DNA of 64,000 nt from Aselliscus stoliczkanus (lineage: Eukaryota; Chordata; Mammalia; Chiroptera; Hipposideridae), in assembly GCA_033961575.1 (NCBI GenBank), contig CM066733.1:133784421-133848420 (forward strand). The letters run 5' to 3'. Below, one piece after another: positions 12,195 through 22,929 of this stretch. Numbering within the stretch: the first letter of the stretch is position 1; each line of letters begins with the position of its first letter. The notes below the pieces were generated by a model that saw only the letters and a program-made list of their open reading frames with translations, was not told the origin of the DNA and did no database searches. The position numbers and the translations under genes are program-made.

Positions 12195-13520
12195 ACTTCC
12201 ATAGAATAAAATTCACTCTTCCATCTTCTTTGGTGAAATGTTAAAAGCTTGTGTCCATTTTTTAAGAATTATTGTTTGTTTTCTTATTGTGGAGGTTCGT
12301 GTGTTCCTTGTATAACAGTTTCTGGGTATTTTTTTCTGTTCTCAGCTATGTGATCTGCAAATACTTTCTCCCAGTTTGTGATTTGTGTTTTCATCCTGTT
12401 CAAAGTTTCTTGAAAAGACAGAAGTTTCTAACTTTAAGTCCAATTTATCTTTTTTTTTTCTTTATGGATTTTGTTTTAGGTTTGGTATATAAAAACATCA
12501 CTGTCTAACCCAACGTCACAAAAGTTTTCTCCTATGCTTTCTTCTACAAGTTTTATAACTTTAACATTTTACATTCAGGTCGATGATTCATTTTGAGTTA
12601 ATTTTTTGTGAACAGTGTGAGATATGGGTCAAGGTTTCTATTTGTTGTAAAGATTCTCATTTCGTCATTGAATCACCTCTGCTTATTTGTCAGACATTAA
12701 CTGGCTACATTTGTGTAAGTTTCTTTTTGGATTTTCTATTCTGTTCCATTGATCTATGCGTCCACTTTTAACGATTGTAGCTATTTGTAGCTATATGGTA
12801 GGTACTGAAATCGAGCACTGTTAGTCCTCCAACTCTATTGTTCTATTTTCAAATAGTTTTAGCTATTTTTAAGTTGGTCTATTTGCTTTCCTGTATAAAT
12901 TTTAGAATCAGTTAGTGGCTGAGAGCTATCAGTTGATAGCTACAAAAAAAGAAGAAAAAAAAACCTTCCTGGGATTTTGACTGGAATTGTGTTGATCATT
13001 TTGGGGAGAACTGACATCACAAAAATATTGAGTCTTTCAATCCAGGAATATGACATATCTCTCATTTATTTATGTGTCCTTTCTTTCATCAATATTTTAA
13101 AAAATTTAAGGTACAGTTCCTGAACATACTGCATTAAAATTGTGCCTAAGTGTTTCTTTCTTTTTTTTTTTTGTAGGGGGAGAGGGGGTGCTATATTATA
13201 TGTATGTTCCTAGTTTTTAAATTTCATATCCCAATTGTTCATTTCTAAATTGTTCAATTGTTCATTGATTTTTGTATATTGACTTTGTATCCTGAGACTT
13301 AACTAAACTCATTTATTAGTTCCAAGGGCTTTATTTATTTAATTTGTACATGCTTTGGGATTTTCTACAAGGATAACCATGTCATTTGCAACTAAAAATG
13401 GTTTTATTTTTTCCTGTCCAATCTGTATGTCTTTTATGTGTTGTTGTTATTAATAGTTATGTTTTGTTTTACTTTATACTGGCTAGGACTTCCAGTAACA
13501 CAGCATTGTTTAAACAATAT
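12195..13520 (-). mobile_element. L1 ORF2 C-terminal region, antisense
   Basis: In reverse orientation this follows the L1 ORF2 3' half. Plus-strand landmarks are ATCTGCAAATACTTTCTCCC, TCTATTCTGTTCCATTGATC, GTATCCTGAGACTTAACTAA, CATGTCATTTGCAACTAA and GGCTAGGACTTCCAGTAACA. Several in-frame stops, so inactive. Confidence 0.85.
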
Positions 13521-13759
13521 TTCATTATCAAACTAAAGAAAATACCTTCCTATGGCTACCTTCTGACTCTAATGGGTATCTTCTCAAAAGTAGTAAAATA
13601 AAAAGGCAAAAATTATCTTCCTTGTGAAATGATCCTATGACATGCTAAAAATGCAAATGATGATATGATTATAACAAATTGAACAAATACTTGATACTCC
13701 ACAATTCTTGAACCTCTTAAATGAGGTACAATTCATCTACTTTACTTCACAAACATGTA

Positions 13760-13978
13760 TTCAGGTAATGCTATTTGTTAGTCAATATATGCTTTTCAAA
13801 TATTAACTAACTTAATCTTTATAATACCCCTTTGTGGTGGGTAATATTATCTCAGGACCCTGAGGCAGAGAAAGTATAAGTAATCTGCCCAAAATCTGCC
13901 TGAAAGAGATGGCACCAGGATTCAAACTTAGGCAAACTGGTTGCAGAGTCCACATTCTGAATTCTTTACTGAGCCACA
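13760..13978 (-). mobile_element. MIR SINE, antisense
   Basis: Plus text reads AATCTTTATAATACCCCTTT, CCTGAGGCAGAGAAAGTATA, AGTAATCTGCCCAAAATCTG, CAGGATTCAAACTTAGGCAA and GCAGAGTCCACATTCTGAAT. This is the reverse complement of a MIR core and 5' part. Confidence 0.85.
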
Positions 13979-14165
13979 CCCTCCCCGTATAGGATACACA
14001 GGTTCTAAAGATCAGAACACAAATGAAGTGTGAAAACAGATTTGGGGACCAAAGTACATACTCTTGCAATGTATTTCATGAGGAAATGCATTAATTAATT
14101 GTCTGATGGAGTATTTGTGGTAACAATGTAAAACGGCCACATTTAAAAATTTAAGAATAAGTCAA

Positions 14166-14462
14166 TTATGACTTATCAAGGGGATCACTTCATAAACTGT
14201 GTAAATGCCTGACCAATGTGCTGTACAACTGAAGCTGAAGTAGAATAATATTGTATGTCAACTATAATTATATATATATTTTTTTCCACGGGAGGTGGAG
14301 TATAACATAAGGAAGACAGCCAATGGTATTGTAATAGTTATACAAGCCGTCAGAGGAGTAGTAGACTTGGAGGAGGGGGTTATTACTTTGTGAGGGATGT
14401 AAATGTCTAACTATTCTGTTGCTTTGTATACCTGACACTAATACAAAAATAAAAATGAAAAA
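14166..14462 (+). mobile_element. L1-type LINE 3' end with two tandem tail modules
   Basis: Module one (14180-14275) has GTGCTGTACAACTGAAGCTG and AATAATATTGTATGTCAACT. Module two (14285-14462) has GGTGGAGTATAACATAAGG, AATGGTATTGTAATAGTTAT and GTAAATGTCTAACTATTCTG, and ends TACCTGACACTAATACAAAA. Architecture matches 2222-2578. Confidence 0.6.
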
Positions 14463-14499
14463 AGACTGCAAAAAAAAAAAAAAGACTAAGTCAATCATT

Positions 14500-15620
14500 G
14501 AAAAGTACAAAGACACAAAACTCTCTTATATTGTTACCTACCGTGTAGTTTCTTTCCTGTTCCAATTGAGTTGTTATTAAGTAAAACCTATAAAATTAGG
14601 TTTACCAAGGGATTATTAAAGCATAATAAATTTTTAAAGCGATAATATAAAACTGTTGTATCTACTTACATTCAGGGTCATGGTTCATGGACTGTGTTTC
14701 TTTTTATCGTTTCATTTTTCATTCACAATACCATATCTGTTAGTGAAATATCGCACATGAGCAGCTACTGCTTGTGAAAAGCACAGCAGAAGGAATAACA
14801 TTTATTTTAGTTACTTTTTAACCTACTCTGTTGTTTTCCTACGTATCAGGTCACTGATGACAAAACAACAGCCTAGTAGTGATCTGACTTGTTAGTATAC
14901 AAGGTGCTCCAAAATTCCACAGAAATTTCCCAAGTTACCAATAGAACTACCCCATCCAGTCAGGATGGATTAATCCTCACGAAGACTCAGTGTAATTCAA
15001 CAAACATCCTGTATATCTACTATATGAAATATTTTCTATTATCTGCTATATGTTATGAAAGTTAAAAGAAAAAATTAACGAGTCGTTTCCTGAAGTCTGG
15101 AAGGTCTACAACGCTGGGAAGTTGCAAAACTCCTATTGTACAGCTAGAATTGTTGAAATTTTCAGAAAGGATAGAAGAAAAATCTGCCATCATTGTTGTC
15201 TTGAATTGGTCATAGTTCGGCAATTCCTGCTATAAATTACTACCCATTTAGCTTCACCAACATCACTTTGTTTTCTTGTGTTATTTGGTTAACCCTGCCA
15301 TGTATAATGACACATATTTGTGTCAACATTCTATTTTGGTCCGTAATTTCCTCATCACTAAACTCTAATAAATGTATGCATAGTGATTCAAAACATGAAT
15401 TATTCTTGTATTGCTAAAGCAACTGTATACATTATGTCCCCACCACTGCAGCTCTAATCTGTTTGTTTGATGCTTGGTTGATTATTACACTGAGGTGTTT
15501 CTTTATTTTTTTTAACCTGAAAAGTGAAGCCTGGGAGTTAGGTGATCAGAGGGCCATATTTTCACCTCCGGAGGTCAGAAGTGAAAAAGAGCCACTGCAC
15601 CTCCAACAGTAGGTGTGGGG
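14500..15620. other. Unannotated intronic DNA
   Basis: About 1.1 kb of AT-rich sequence without a recognised repeat or exon. Confidence 0.35.
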
Positions 15621-15624
15621 CAGA

Positions 15625-15722
15625 GGTAGAAGAAAGGAAGAAGCCTGGAGGAGAGAAAGAAATAAAAGGGAAAGAGAGAGGAGGGAGAAGGGGGAGGACT
15701 GAAATAAGAAGAGAAGGAGGTA
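15625..15722 (+). repeat. Polypurine (GA-rich) tract
   Basis: Nearly uninterrupted purines over about 100 bases (GGTAGAAGAAAGGAAGAAGC, then AGGAGAGAAAGAAATAAAAG, then GGAGGGAGAAGGGGGAGGAC), with only a few pyrimidines. Such tracts can form triplex DNA. Any function is unproven. Confidence 0.7.
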
Positions 15723-15899
15723 GCAGACCACACAATACTGGTGTTATAAGAACTCAAGTCCCTTAGCCCAGACAGTAGCTTCACAAGTTCAAGCCACCAT
15801 GCTGCAGCTTTAGAGAATGTGAAAGGGAAGGAGCTGTTACCGGCCAATTGAGCAGCACCAACGTCCATCACTGAAAAACTTTAATGTTTCCTTTTCTAT

Positions 15900-17620
15900 A
15901 AAAATGTTAAGTCTCCTCCCTAGTTCGTCAGTTTCTTAGCTCTTGGGCTTTGATTGCTCTTCTAACCAGTTTGTGAATCTTGGACTGAAGATCCCCCTAG
16001 CTTCTTAATTGCTTTGCAAATCAGTTCCTGAATCTGAAACAATATAAGTCTCCTACCCCTGCTTCCAATAACTAGTTGAAAGCCTGAGACTTCCTAATAT
16101 CCCCCAGGCCAGGAAGCTAAATGTCAAACCCATTCGGTGTCCAGACAACTGATGCCACCTGAATGATGGACTGAATAGCCACAAGTTTCATAAGAACTAA
16201 CAGATTTATATTTTTGTCCTCATTCAGGAGCCTTGAGGATGCAGGGGATACCCCAACAAGCAAAGAAGCCAACGCAGTCTTCCAGGTGGAGCTTGAGACC
16301 CCTTCCTCTCATCTGAGACCAGTTAGGGTGAGAGTTCCGTGAACCCCAATAGGCAGGGACAGCTCTACGCCCCTGCCCAGCAGGAAGCAGATACAGAAGA
16401 AGAGACCTCCTGTCCTCAGCTTCCCATAGAGATTTTATGGGGATCACGTCTCTCAAGGAAAAACTAGGCAGGTAGTTAGAAGGCACTGGGTCTCTGCATT
16501 CCTGCACGTCCCACAGAGTGCAACCACCTGGGGCACTTCCCCTCTCCACCCAAAACTCCCCATTGTATTGTAATACCTACCCCCGCAGGAAGAGCAAATG
16601 GACACAAAATATCCAACTTGATCAGACCAGTCACTCACACCTACACAGTACCTCTTGTCAATCACAAGTGCCAATCAAGTGGTCCTATGCCCAGAAAGAA
16701 CAGCCCATCCTGGAGAAAAAGGATAAAAACCCCAAGTCCTGGGAAGCACGTGGCTGCTACTGCTGTTGCGGCGGCTACTACTGCTGCTTTTTCCCTGCTC
16801 CTTTTGACCGCTTCTTCCCTTTGAGCCTCACCTTTGCATGTGCCCCCTCCACACTCTTTGGTAATGGCCCCTTGAGCCATTCTCTAGTACTCAGGTCTAC
16901 TTTTCTTTTTTTTTTTTTTTTTTTTTTAAAGATTTTATTGAGGAATTGGCGGAGGGGAACAGCGTTGGGGAATCGGGGAAGGGGAACAGACAAGTTGCTG
17001 TCTTTTTGTTCTTCAGTTTAGTTGCGGAGGATGTTGCTTCACTGTTGGTATCATCATTGCGCTCTTCCCGGATGAGGCAGATCGGTCGCTGGCCTCTGGA
17101 TGTCGCTCACCGCGGCTATTGGCAGCTCACGCTTGGCTGCCAGCTGCTCACGCTGGCTGCGGGCCACTCACTGTAGCCTATGGCAGCCCACTGCAGCAGG
17201 GGCTACAGCCCACACCATCACCGGGGCTCGCACAACCCAGCTCCAGGTGGAGCTGTTGTTAGCTGTAGAGGGCAGTGTCACTGGCCCTCATGTGGGATCC
17301 GAACCGGGGCCGCTGGCATCCCAAAACCAGCACTTAACCAATGCGCCACTCGGCCGGCCCTTTTATTTCTAAATGTATTATCTTTTCTAATAAATTACTT
17401 ATTCTACTGCTTTACTCTGGTATCTCGTTCAATTCTTTGCTCGAGTTGCCAAGGACCTGGACTTTGCGCCGAGAAAGGCCCACTCTCCGACAACAGAGCT
17501 GTATCCATGGATGATGCCCATCCCAGGACAGTGGGACCTGGAACCACGGCTCTCTGCCAGAATCACAGAAGCAAAAAATGGGAAAGAAAACCTTCTTCCC
17601 ACGACCAGTAGCTGCGTATA
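15900..17620 (+). mobile_element. Probable ERV1-type solo LTR, split by a SINE
   Basis: Not confidently bounded. Retroviral-LTR-like features occur in order: a TATA-like GGATAAAAACCCC at about 16720, a CT-rich block, and, to the right of the inserted SINE, an AATAAA at 17388. A U5-like segment follows: GGTATCTCGTTCAATTCTTT, then GCTCGAGTTGCCAAGG. No gag, pol or env coding sequence is seen, so a solo LTR or truncated copy is most likely. Terminal repeats and target duplication could not be fixed. Confidence 0.45.
16915..17360 (-). mobile_element. Long-form tRNA-derived SINE, antisense
   Basis: On the plus strand a T-run and AAAGATTTTATTGAGGAATT come first. The GC-rich body and the reverse complement of the tRNA-like head (CACTCGGCCGGCCC at 17347-17360) follow. 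The tail contains a short duplication (GGAATTGGCGGAGGGGAACA then GGAATCGGGGAAGGGGAACA). It lies inside the probable LTR. Confidence 0.9.
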
Positions 17621-17659
17621 CAGGAAACAGAAAAACTGTTTTATGACTTCTGATGTTTG

Positions 17660-17828
17660 AATCCTTATTAAGTTGCTGGATGGATTATCTCGGAAAATAC
17701 CTTAAATTCTCTGACTTTTGTAAATTGAGAATAATAAATAACACAAGTAATTACCACACAAAGCTGTTATAAGGATTACATGTGTGCTAGGTATAGTAAA
17801 CTCTCAATATAGGGTTATTATATGAAGC
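17660..17828 (+). mobile_element. MIR SINE, 3' part
   Basis: TTTTGTAAATTGAGAATAAT, AAAGCTGTTATAAGGATTAC and a tail GGTATAGTAAACTCTCAATA follow the MIR 3' half. Confidence 0.65.
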
Positions 17829-17829
17829 C

Positions 17830-18280
17830 ACTATAAGAAATGTTCATAGGAAGCTCTTTGAGCAATTTATCATAAAAATGTTATTGAAGGCAATGCTAGT
17901 ATATAAGTCAATACCAGCTGATGAAGGCTCAGAGGAATAATTTCTAATAGAAATGATGTTGAAATCAAATTTGAAAGTATAGAAAGCCAACATAAAGAAT
18001 TCTGACTTGATTCTATAATCAGTGGTGACCCACCCATATCCACGAATTTTGAAAAGGGATGTGGCAGGATCAAAATTTTGCAAAGTTATACCTAGACTTT
18101 GTGGATGGATGACAGATCAAACAGACTGGAAGTTGGGAGGCCAGTTAAGAGTCATTGAAGAGAGACTGAACCCCTAAACTGACACAGAGACAACATAACA
18201 GGAAATCAAGAGGCTTTATGAATTTGGTGGATGCGAGATAATTAAAGAAATAATTAAAGATGATTCTGTTTCAAATTTGC
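17830..18280. repeat. Old mammal-wide repeat, family unnamed
   Basis: Text such as GGGATGTGGCAGGATCAAAA, ACAGACTGGAAGTTGGGAGG and AGGAAATCAAGAGGCTTT resembles the later section of an ancient interspersed repeat also suspected at 19490-19720 and 39745-40280. I do not recall its database name reliably. Confidence 0.35.
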
Positions 18281-18283
18281 ATG

Positions 18284-18310
18284 ATTAAGATTGATGACAT
18301 CAATCTTAAT
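18284..18310. repeat. Perfect 13-bp-arm palindrome
   Basis: ATTAAGATTGATG (18284-18296), one A, then its exact reverse complement CATCAATCTTAAT (18298-18310). Confidence 0.9.
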
Positions 18311-18353
18311 TACCACCACAACAAGTGACAGGAGAGGAAGAATTATTTGTATT

Positions 18354-18355
<2 letters not shown>

Positions 18356-18430
<75 letters not shown>
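18356..18430. repeat. Compound (GT)n-(CT)n microsatellite
   Basis: About 18 GT units, a short GTCT transition, then about 17 CT units ending before AATGG. The strand switches from a Z-DNA-prone repeat to a polypyrimidine repeat. Confidence 0.97.
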
Positions 18431-18431
<1 letters not shown>

Positions 18432-18579
18432 ATGGAAAGGTGGCATTTTAAATCTCAGCAGAAATCAGACTCAGACAGACAGAGTTAAGAGTCACAATGA
18501 TAGGTGAGTTGATGCAGTAGTTGTCAACCAGGTTGTCAACTTAGAGAGTACAGAAAAAAATGAGAAGCCATCTATGACT

Positions 18580-19010
18580 CGGGAAATCCCTTCCTTGTTA
18601 TATACCCAATAGAAACACAGATATATTTTCACCGAAAGACATGTAACGCATGTTCATAACAGCGATATTTGTAAACCATCAACAGTAGAAGAAATAAATA
18701 AACTGTAATATTTGCAGACAATACATAACTATAATATACAGCAGTGGGAATAAAATATCAACAACCACTCATAATAACATGGATGAATCTCACAAATAGG
18801 TTGTTAAGAGAAAGAATCCAGACACAAAAGAGTCTTTTTATATTAGGCTCAAAACATGATATTAAAAGTCAAAACAGTGGATACTTTGGTGGGGGGCAAT
18901 GGCTGACAGGGGCCTTGAGGAGGCCTTCAGGAGAGCTAGAAAGGTTCTACTACTTGATCTGGTGCTGGGTGCTGGTTCACTTTATGAAAACTAACTCATC
19001 TCCCGTCAAT
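18580..19010 (+). mobile_element. L1 3' UTR fragment
   Basis: GAAATAAATAAACTGTAATA, TAACATGGATGAATCTCACA, CCAGACACAAAAGAGTCT, GGATACTTTGGTGGGGGGCA and GGTGCTGGGTGCTGGTTCAC occur in the order of an L1 3' UTR. Confidence 0.8.
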
Positions 19011-19040
19011 AATTTTGCCAAGAATGTTAAAAGAGAACTG

Positions 19041-19475
19041 TATTTAGTTTCCTATGGCCATTATAACAAATTACCACCAACTTGGACCCTTAAAACAATA
19101 GACATTTATTCTTTCACCGTTCTGGAGGCTGGAGTCCAAAATGAAGGTGTCAGCAGGGCCAGGGCCATGCTACCTCCAGAGTCTGTAGGCAAGACTCTGT
19201 CCCTTATCTCTTCCAGAATCTAGGGATGTGGGCATTTCTTGGCTTGTGGTGTGTATGCCTACAGTGCCAAATTGCCCTCTGCCTCTTTCTTATAAAGATA
19301 CTTGTGATGGCATGCAGGGCCCATCTAGATAATTCAGGATCATCTCATCTCAACGTCTTTAATTTAATCAGATCTACAAAAACCCTTTTCCCAAATAAGT
19401 CGGCATTCACCGTTTCCAGGGGTTTGACAGATATTGGAGCACAGGTGTGAAGGTCATTTTTTTCAGCCTATCACA
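19041..19475 (-). mobile_element. MaLR LTR (MLT1-like), antisense
   Basis: Plus text TTTAGTTTCCTATGGCCATT, AAACAATAGACATTTATTCT, TTCTGGAGGCTGGAGTCC, TTTCTTGGCTTGTGG and CCCAAATAAGTCGGCATTC gives a reverse-oriented MLT1-like LTR. It resembles 5335-5758 and inserted beside the L1 end. Confidence 0.75.
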
Positions 19476-19489
19476 AGGATTATAAAGAT

Positions 19490-19720
19490 GATAAGGAAGG
19501 TGAGTAGAGCAGAACTAAAGGTGCTAAATAAAAAGTGAGGAAATGGAAGTAATAAGCACAGACAATTCTTCAGAGACTGGCAGAGAAAGGAAGGGAAGGG
19601 GATTAACAATTACTAAGGTCCACAGTAGGGATTTTCACATTGAGTAAGGAAACTAAGAGCTCAAACAATAAATACTTGAATGGGATAGAGAGACATAAAG
19701 GTTTTTAATATTGTTTTAAT
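19490..19720. repeat. Possible old mammal-wide repeat
   Basis: Purine-rich text (GGAAGGTGAGTAGAGCAGAA, GGAAATGGAAGTAATAAGCA, AAACTAAGAGCTCAAACAAT) resembles the unnamed ancient family seen elsewhere in the window. Weak evidence. Confidence 0.3.
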
Positions 19721-19724
19721 TTAA

Positions 19725-19905
19725 AAAAAAATTTTTTTATTGGGGAACAGCTATGGTCACTGGTTACACATTGCTTTCATCTACAAGGGCATAGTTGACT
19801 CTTTTAAGGAGGGTGCAGCTCACAGTGGCCCATGCAAGGATCGAACCGGAAACCTGGGTGTTAGCAGCACCATGCTCTAAACAACTGAGCTAACTGGTTA
19901 TCCCT
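19725..19905 (-). mobile_element. VES-like tRNA-derived SINE, antisense, diverged
   Basis: Plus strand: a T-rich run, ATTGGGGAACAGC, GGGTGCAGCTCACAGTGGCC, GATCGAACCGG (B box reversed) and CAACTGAGCTAACTGG (head reversed). More mutated than other VES copies, so probably older. Confidence 0.85.
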
Positions 19906-21835
19906 GGTTTTTAGTTTTAGAATGGTGTTCCTGAACATTAGTAGAAATATTATGATTTTAAAGAGGGAAGCAATTTAATGGAGGCCATCTAAGGTGGAGG
20001 GGAAAAGAGAACCTTGGAAAAAAGGAGGGATGCTTTAAAGACATAAAGAGAAGTAATAAAAGACAAAGACCAAGGAATAATGAAGTGGGCAGAAGAATAC
20101 AGACATCTTTCAACTTAGATGGTGACTCTTATTGGATAGAGCTGGCTGGTGACCAACGAAAAGGAAAGCCTAGCCAAAGGACCGAGGGAGCAAAGGGACA
20201 AGCGGGCATCCTTTGGACATCAATGGAAATGTGCCTGAAGGTAGCACTACCTCTGTTCTTTGAAGTCGTGACCCCAATGCATTTCTTTTTCTAATCAAAT
20301 TTACATTAACATTTCTGTCACTTGTGCTGGTAAAAACTCTATTATAGGAACAGAAACAAGATGTGAATACAAGCTTTATAAGAACCAAACCCTCTACTTT
20401 TTTCCTTACTTCTTTCTGCCTAAAACCAAAGTAAGGAGCATATGCTAAAAAGAGGGAAGAATGGAGAATAAATTTCAATCTTATTTTACTTACTGGCTGT
20501 AGACAAAAGCCTTATCCAGACGTTAAAATCTCAAACTTGCCAGCGAAAATTCTTGGTCTTAAGGAAGTCTGAGCTAATAAAGATTCCTTCCCTCCTAATA
20601 ATAGAGAATTTCGAGCACACAGCATTTTGATGATGGTTTTATTGTCATTAAGGGAGCCATGTAAAGGGCTCTAACTAGATTCAGTCTTCAAGTGAATCTG
20701 TCATACCAGTGCACAAGCAAAGCAAATAAATCACCATTTATATCTTTGGTGCATAGCACACACTTTATAAAGCGATATTTCCCTGGCCACAGGCATATCC
20801 ATCCCCTACATAATTTTGTTTATTAAAGAAATACAAACTTATAGGCCCTATATCAAAAAGTGTTGGTCTCTTTCCAAGTTAATATAGGGTTTAGTTTTTA
20901 CCTTAAGAATTTATTTTTTAATGTTATGGCAATAAAAACAGACCTGGTCAATGATCTATAAAAGGTATGCAATGTAAGAAAAGGGAATGTCTAAATGAAC
21001 TCTAAGGTTTATTATGTGGCAGAGCCGTCCTGTATATTATGAGCAGAAATGGGATATGAGGCCGCTTTGATGGTAAAATTTTCTATATCACCATTGAACA
21101 CTACTTTTCTTCTTGAAATTCTATTTCCCAAAGGTATGCTGGGTTTCAGAGTCTACAATCATAAATTTAGGACTCTGTCAATTCACTTTACATAATACAT
21201 TTCAGTCCTTACGTAATCAGTCTTTTCCTTAGATACTGAAAGAGCTACTCATGAGCATTTTGAGCAGGCTTTTATAAAGTTTCCTGTAGTGTTTTTTTTT
21301 GTGGTGATGGTGCATGCCATTTTTCATTTTCTCATATTTAATTTTAATGAAATCATCAAAGCTGTTTGCACAACGCTTCCATGAAGTTCCCAAGCACAGA
21401 GAATAGCCCTTTGAAACCATATGAATCTTGCGCAAGAGTCCTCCCTGCCAACTGCACCCAGTGCTTTGCCCATTCAGCTGGCAGTTGGGGTAAGTTAGCT
21501 AAGGTTACAGAGTTAGTTTGTGATCATTCCTGAAGCAAATCTGAGTGTTTCTCATAGATGTGCGTTCTGAGTGACATCTCCCCGACCTGTCTGATGCCTT
21601 TATAACTTACTCACACAGAGACAGCAAAAAGTGGCCAGGGAACAGGCTGAACATCGCCTGATGGCTTTCTCTGGCCAATATGGCTGTGGCCATTTCACGT
21701 TTGAGGTTATTCTGAGTAAAAAGAGATTTTTCTCACTCTGTCTAGGAAAATAGCTATATTGTATGTGTATTGTGTTTCCATAAACAATAATAATTATTAA
21801 AGCAGTGTAACGCATAGATATAATCAACAAAATTC
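19906..21835. other. Unannotated intronic DNA
   Basis: About 1.9 kb with only short chance frames. No repeat family, exon or RNA gene recognised. Confidence 0.35.
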
Positions 21836-21837
21836 AG

Positions 21838-22262
21838 ACTATGGAAAATTCTACAGGACAAATCACTTGATTTTTCTCAACAAAAACATTAGAGTGAGGG
21901 TGGGGGAGAGAGATGGATAGAGAAATTAGATATTAAAAGAGGTTTAGGGCTGGCTGAGTAGTGCGGTGGTTAAGAGCTGGCTTGGGATGCCAGCGGCCCC
22001 AGTTCAGGTCCCATATATGAGGGCCAGTGCCACTGCCCTCAAAAAAAAAAAAGAGGTTTAAGGGACATTATCAATTGCAACATTATGGATCTTATTTGGC
22101 TTCCACTAAAACAAACCATTAAAAATCATGACATGCATGAGAAAATTTAATAACGGACAGGATGTTTGACGATATTAAGAAAATATTTTAAGTGTGATGA
22201 GAAACTGAGGTAGGAGCCCTTATCAGTGAGAGATTAAAAATGCAGCATAGTGACCTAGTCCT
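21838..22262 (+). mobile_element. L1-like 3' UTR fragment, split by a short SINE
   Basis: TGGAAAATTCTACAGGACAA, AAAAGAGGTTTAAGGGACAT, GGATCTTATTTGGCTTCCAC and CGGACAGGATGTTTGACGAT match an old LINE 3' UTR pattern that I associate with L1M elements. The insertion at 21947 separates the two halves. Confidence 0.5.
21947..22048 (+). mobile_element. Short-form tRNA-derived SINE
   Basis: GGGCTGGCTGAGTAGTGCGG head, TGGCTTGGGATGCCAGCGGC hairpin, CATATATGAGGGCCAGTGCC, CTGCCCTC and A-tail. Target duplication AAAAGAGGTTTA at 21935-21946 and 22049-22060. Confidence 0.93.
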
Positions 22263-22848
22263 ATATTAAAACAAAAAAAAGTGAACTGCTAGTATATACA
22301 ACCATGTTCCTTACCAAAGAGTTTAGTTCCTCATGCAATAGAAATTTAATTGCAAGTAACAAACTCTATGCTGTTCCTCCTATAAAAAGAATTAGTAACA
22401 AGAGAGAAACCCAGCTTGCACCCTGCTTGTTCAACAGAAAAAAATTACTCACACTGGTGAGTAGGTCACTTTGAAAGGATTTTTTCTTTTTCCTTCTTGC
22501 ATTTATGGCCATCATCTCTTGTACTCATAAACCCAATTGGATCTAAGAAGTGTGGGTGAATGTTCAGAAGCTCCACAGTGCTCCAGGACTCTTAAAGTGT
22601 CGACAAGAGGAAACCTCTCTGAGTCAGGACTCATCAACATCTCTAAAAGGCGCCATGCTTTTCTTTCCTTTGTACTGTCAGTCACTTTTAACACCTGTTA
22701 AATAACCAGCATCTAGTCAAAGTGTGCACTACTTTTGTTCAAATTTATACGTCTTCTAAGAGTATCTGTAATCCTGTTAACACAGAGATATGTAAATATG
22801 ATTCTGCCAGTCATGATTTTACTCCACAGCTTACGTGTTGACATTCTA

Positions 22849-22927
22849 TTGGGTTGTTGGAAAAAGCATGACGTATTTTTTCTGTTTTTCGTTGCAAAAA
22901 TGCGTCATGACTTTTCCGACAAACCAA
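22849..22927 (-). mobile_element. Mariner-type MITE, 79 bp, TA-flanked
   Basis: Starts TTGGGTTGTTGG and ends CCGACAAACCAA, flanked by TA at 22847-22848 and 22928-22929 as expected of Tc1/mariner insertion. Most of the element is two long inverted arms around a short loop. It lies in the opposite orientation to copies at 36946 and 52951. No transposase is encoded. Confidence 0.92.
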
Positions 22928-22929
22928 TA

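Noticed and set aside
18361..18430. CRISPR-like or satellite array
   Set aside because: Simple dinucleotide microsatellite without spacers.
22512..22694. Minus-strand open frame of 60 codons after an AACAG acceptor-like site
   Set aside because: It has no polypyrimidine tract, no matching donor before its stop, and no similarity I recognise to ASK1 or another protein. Probably chance, though RNA-seq could test it.
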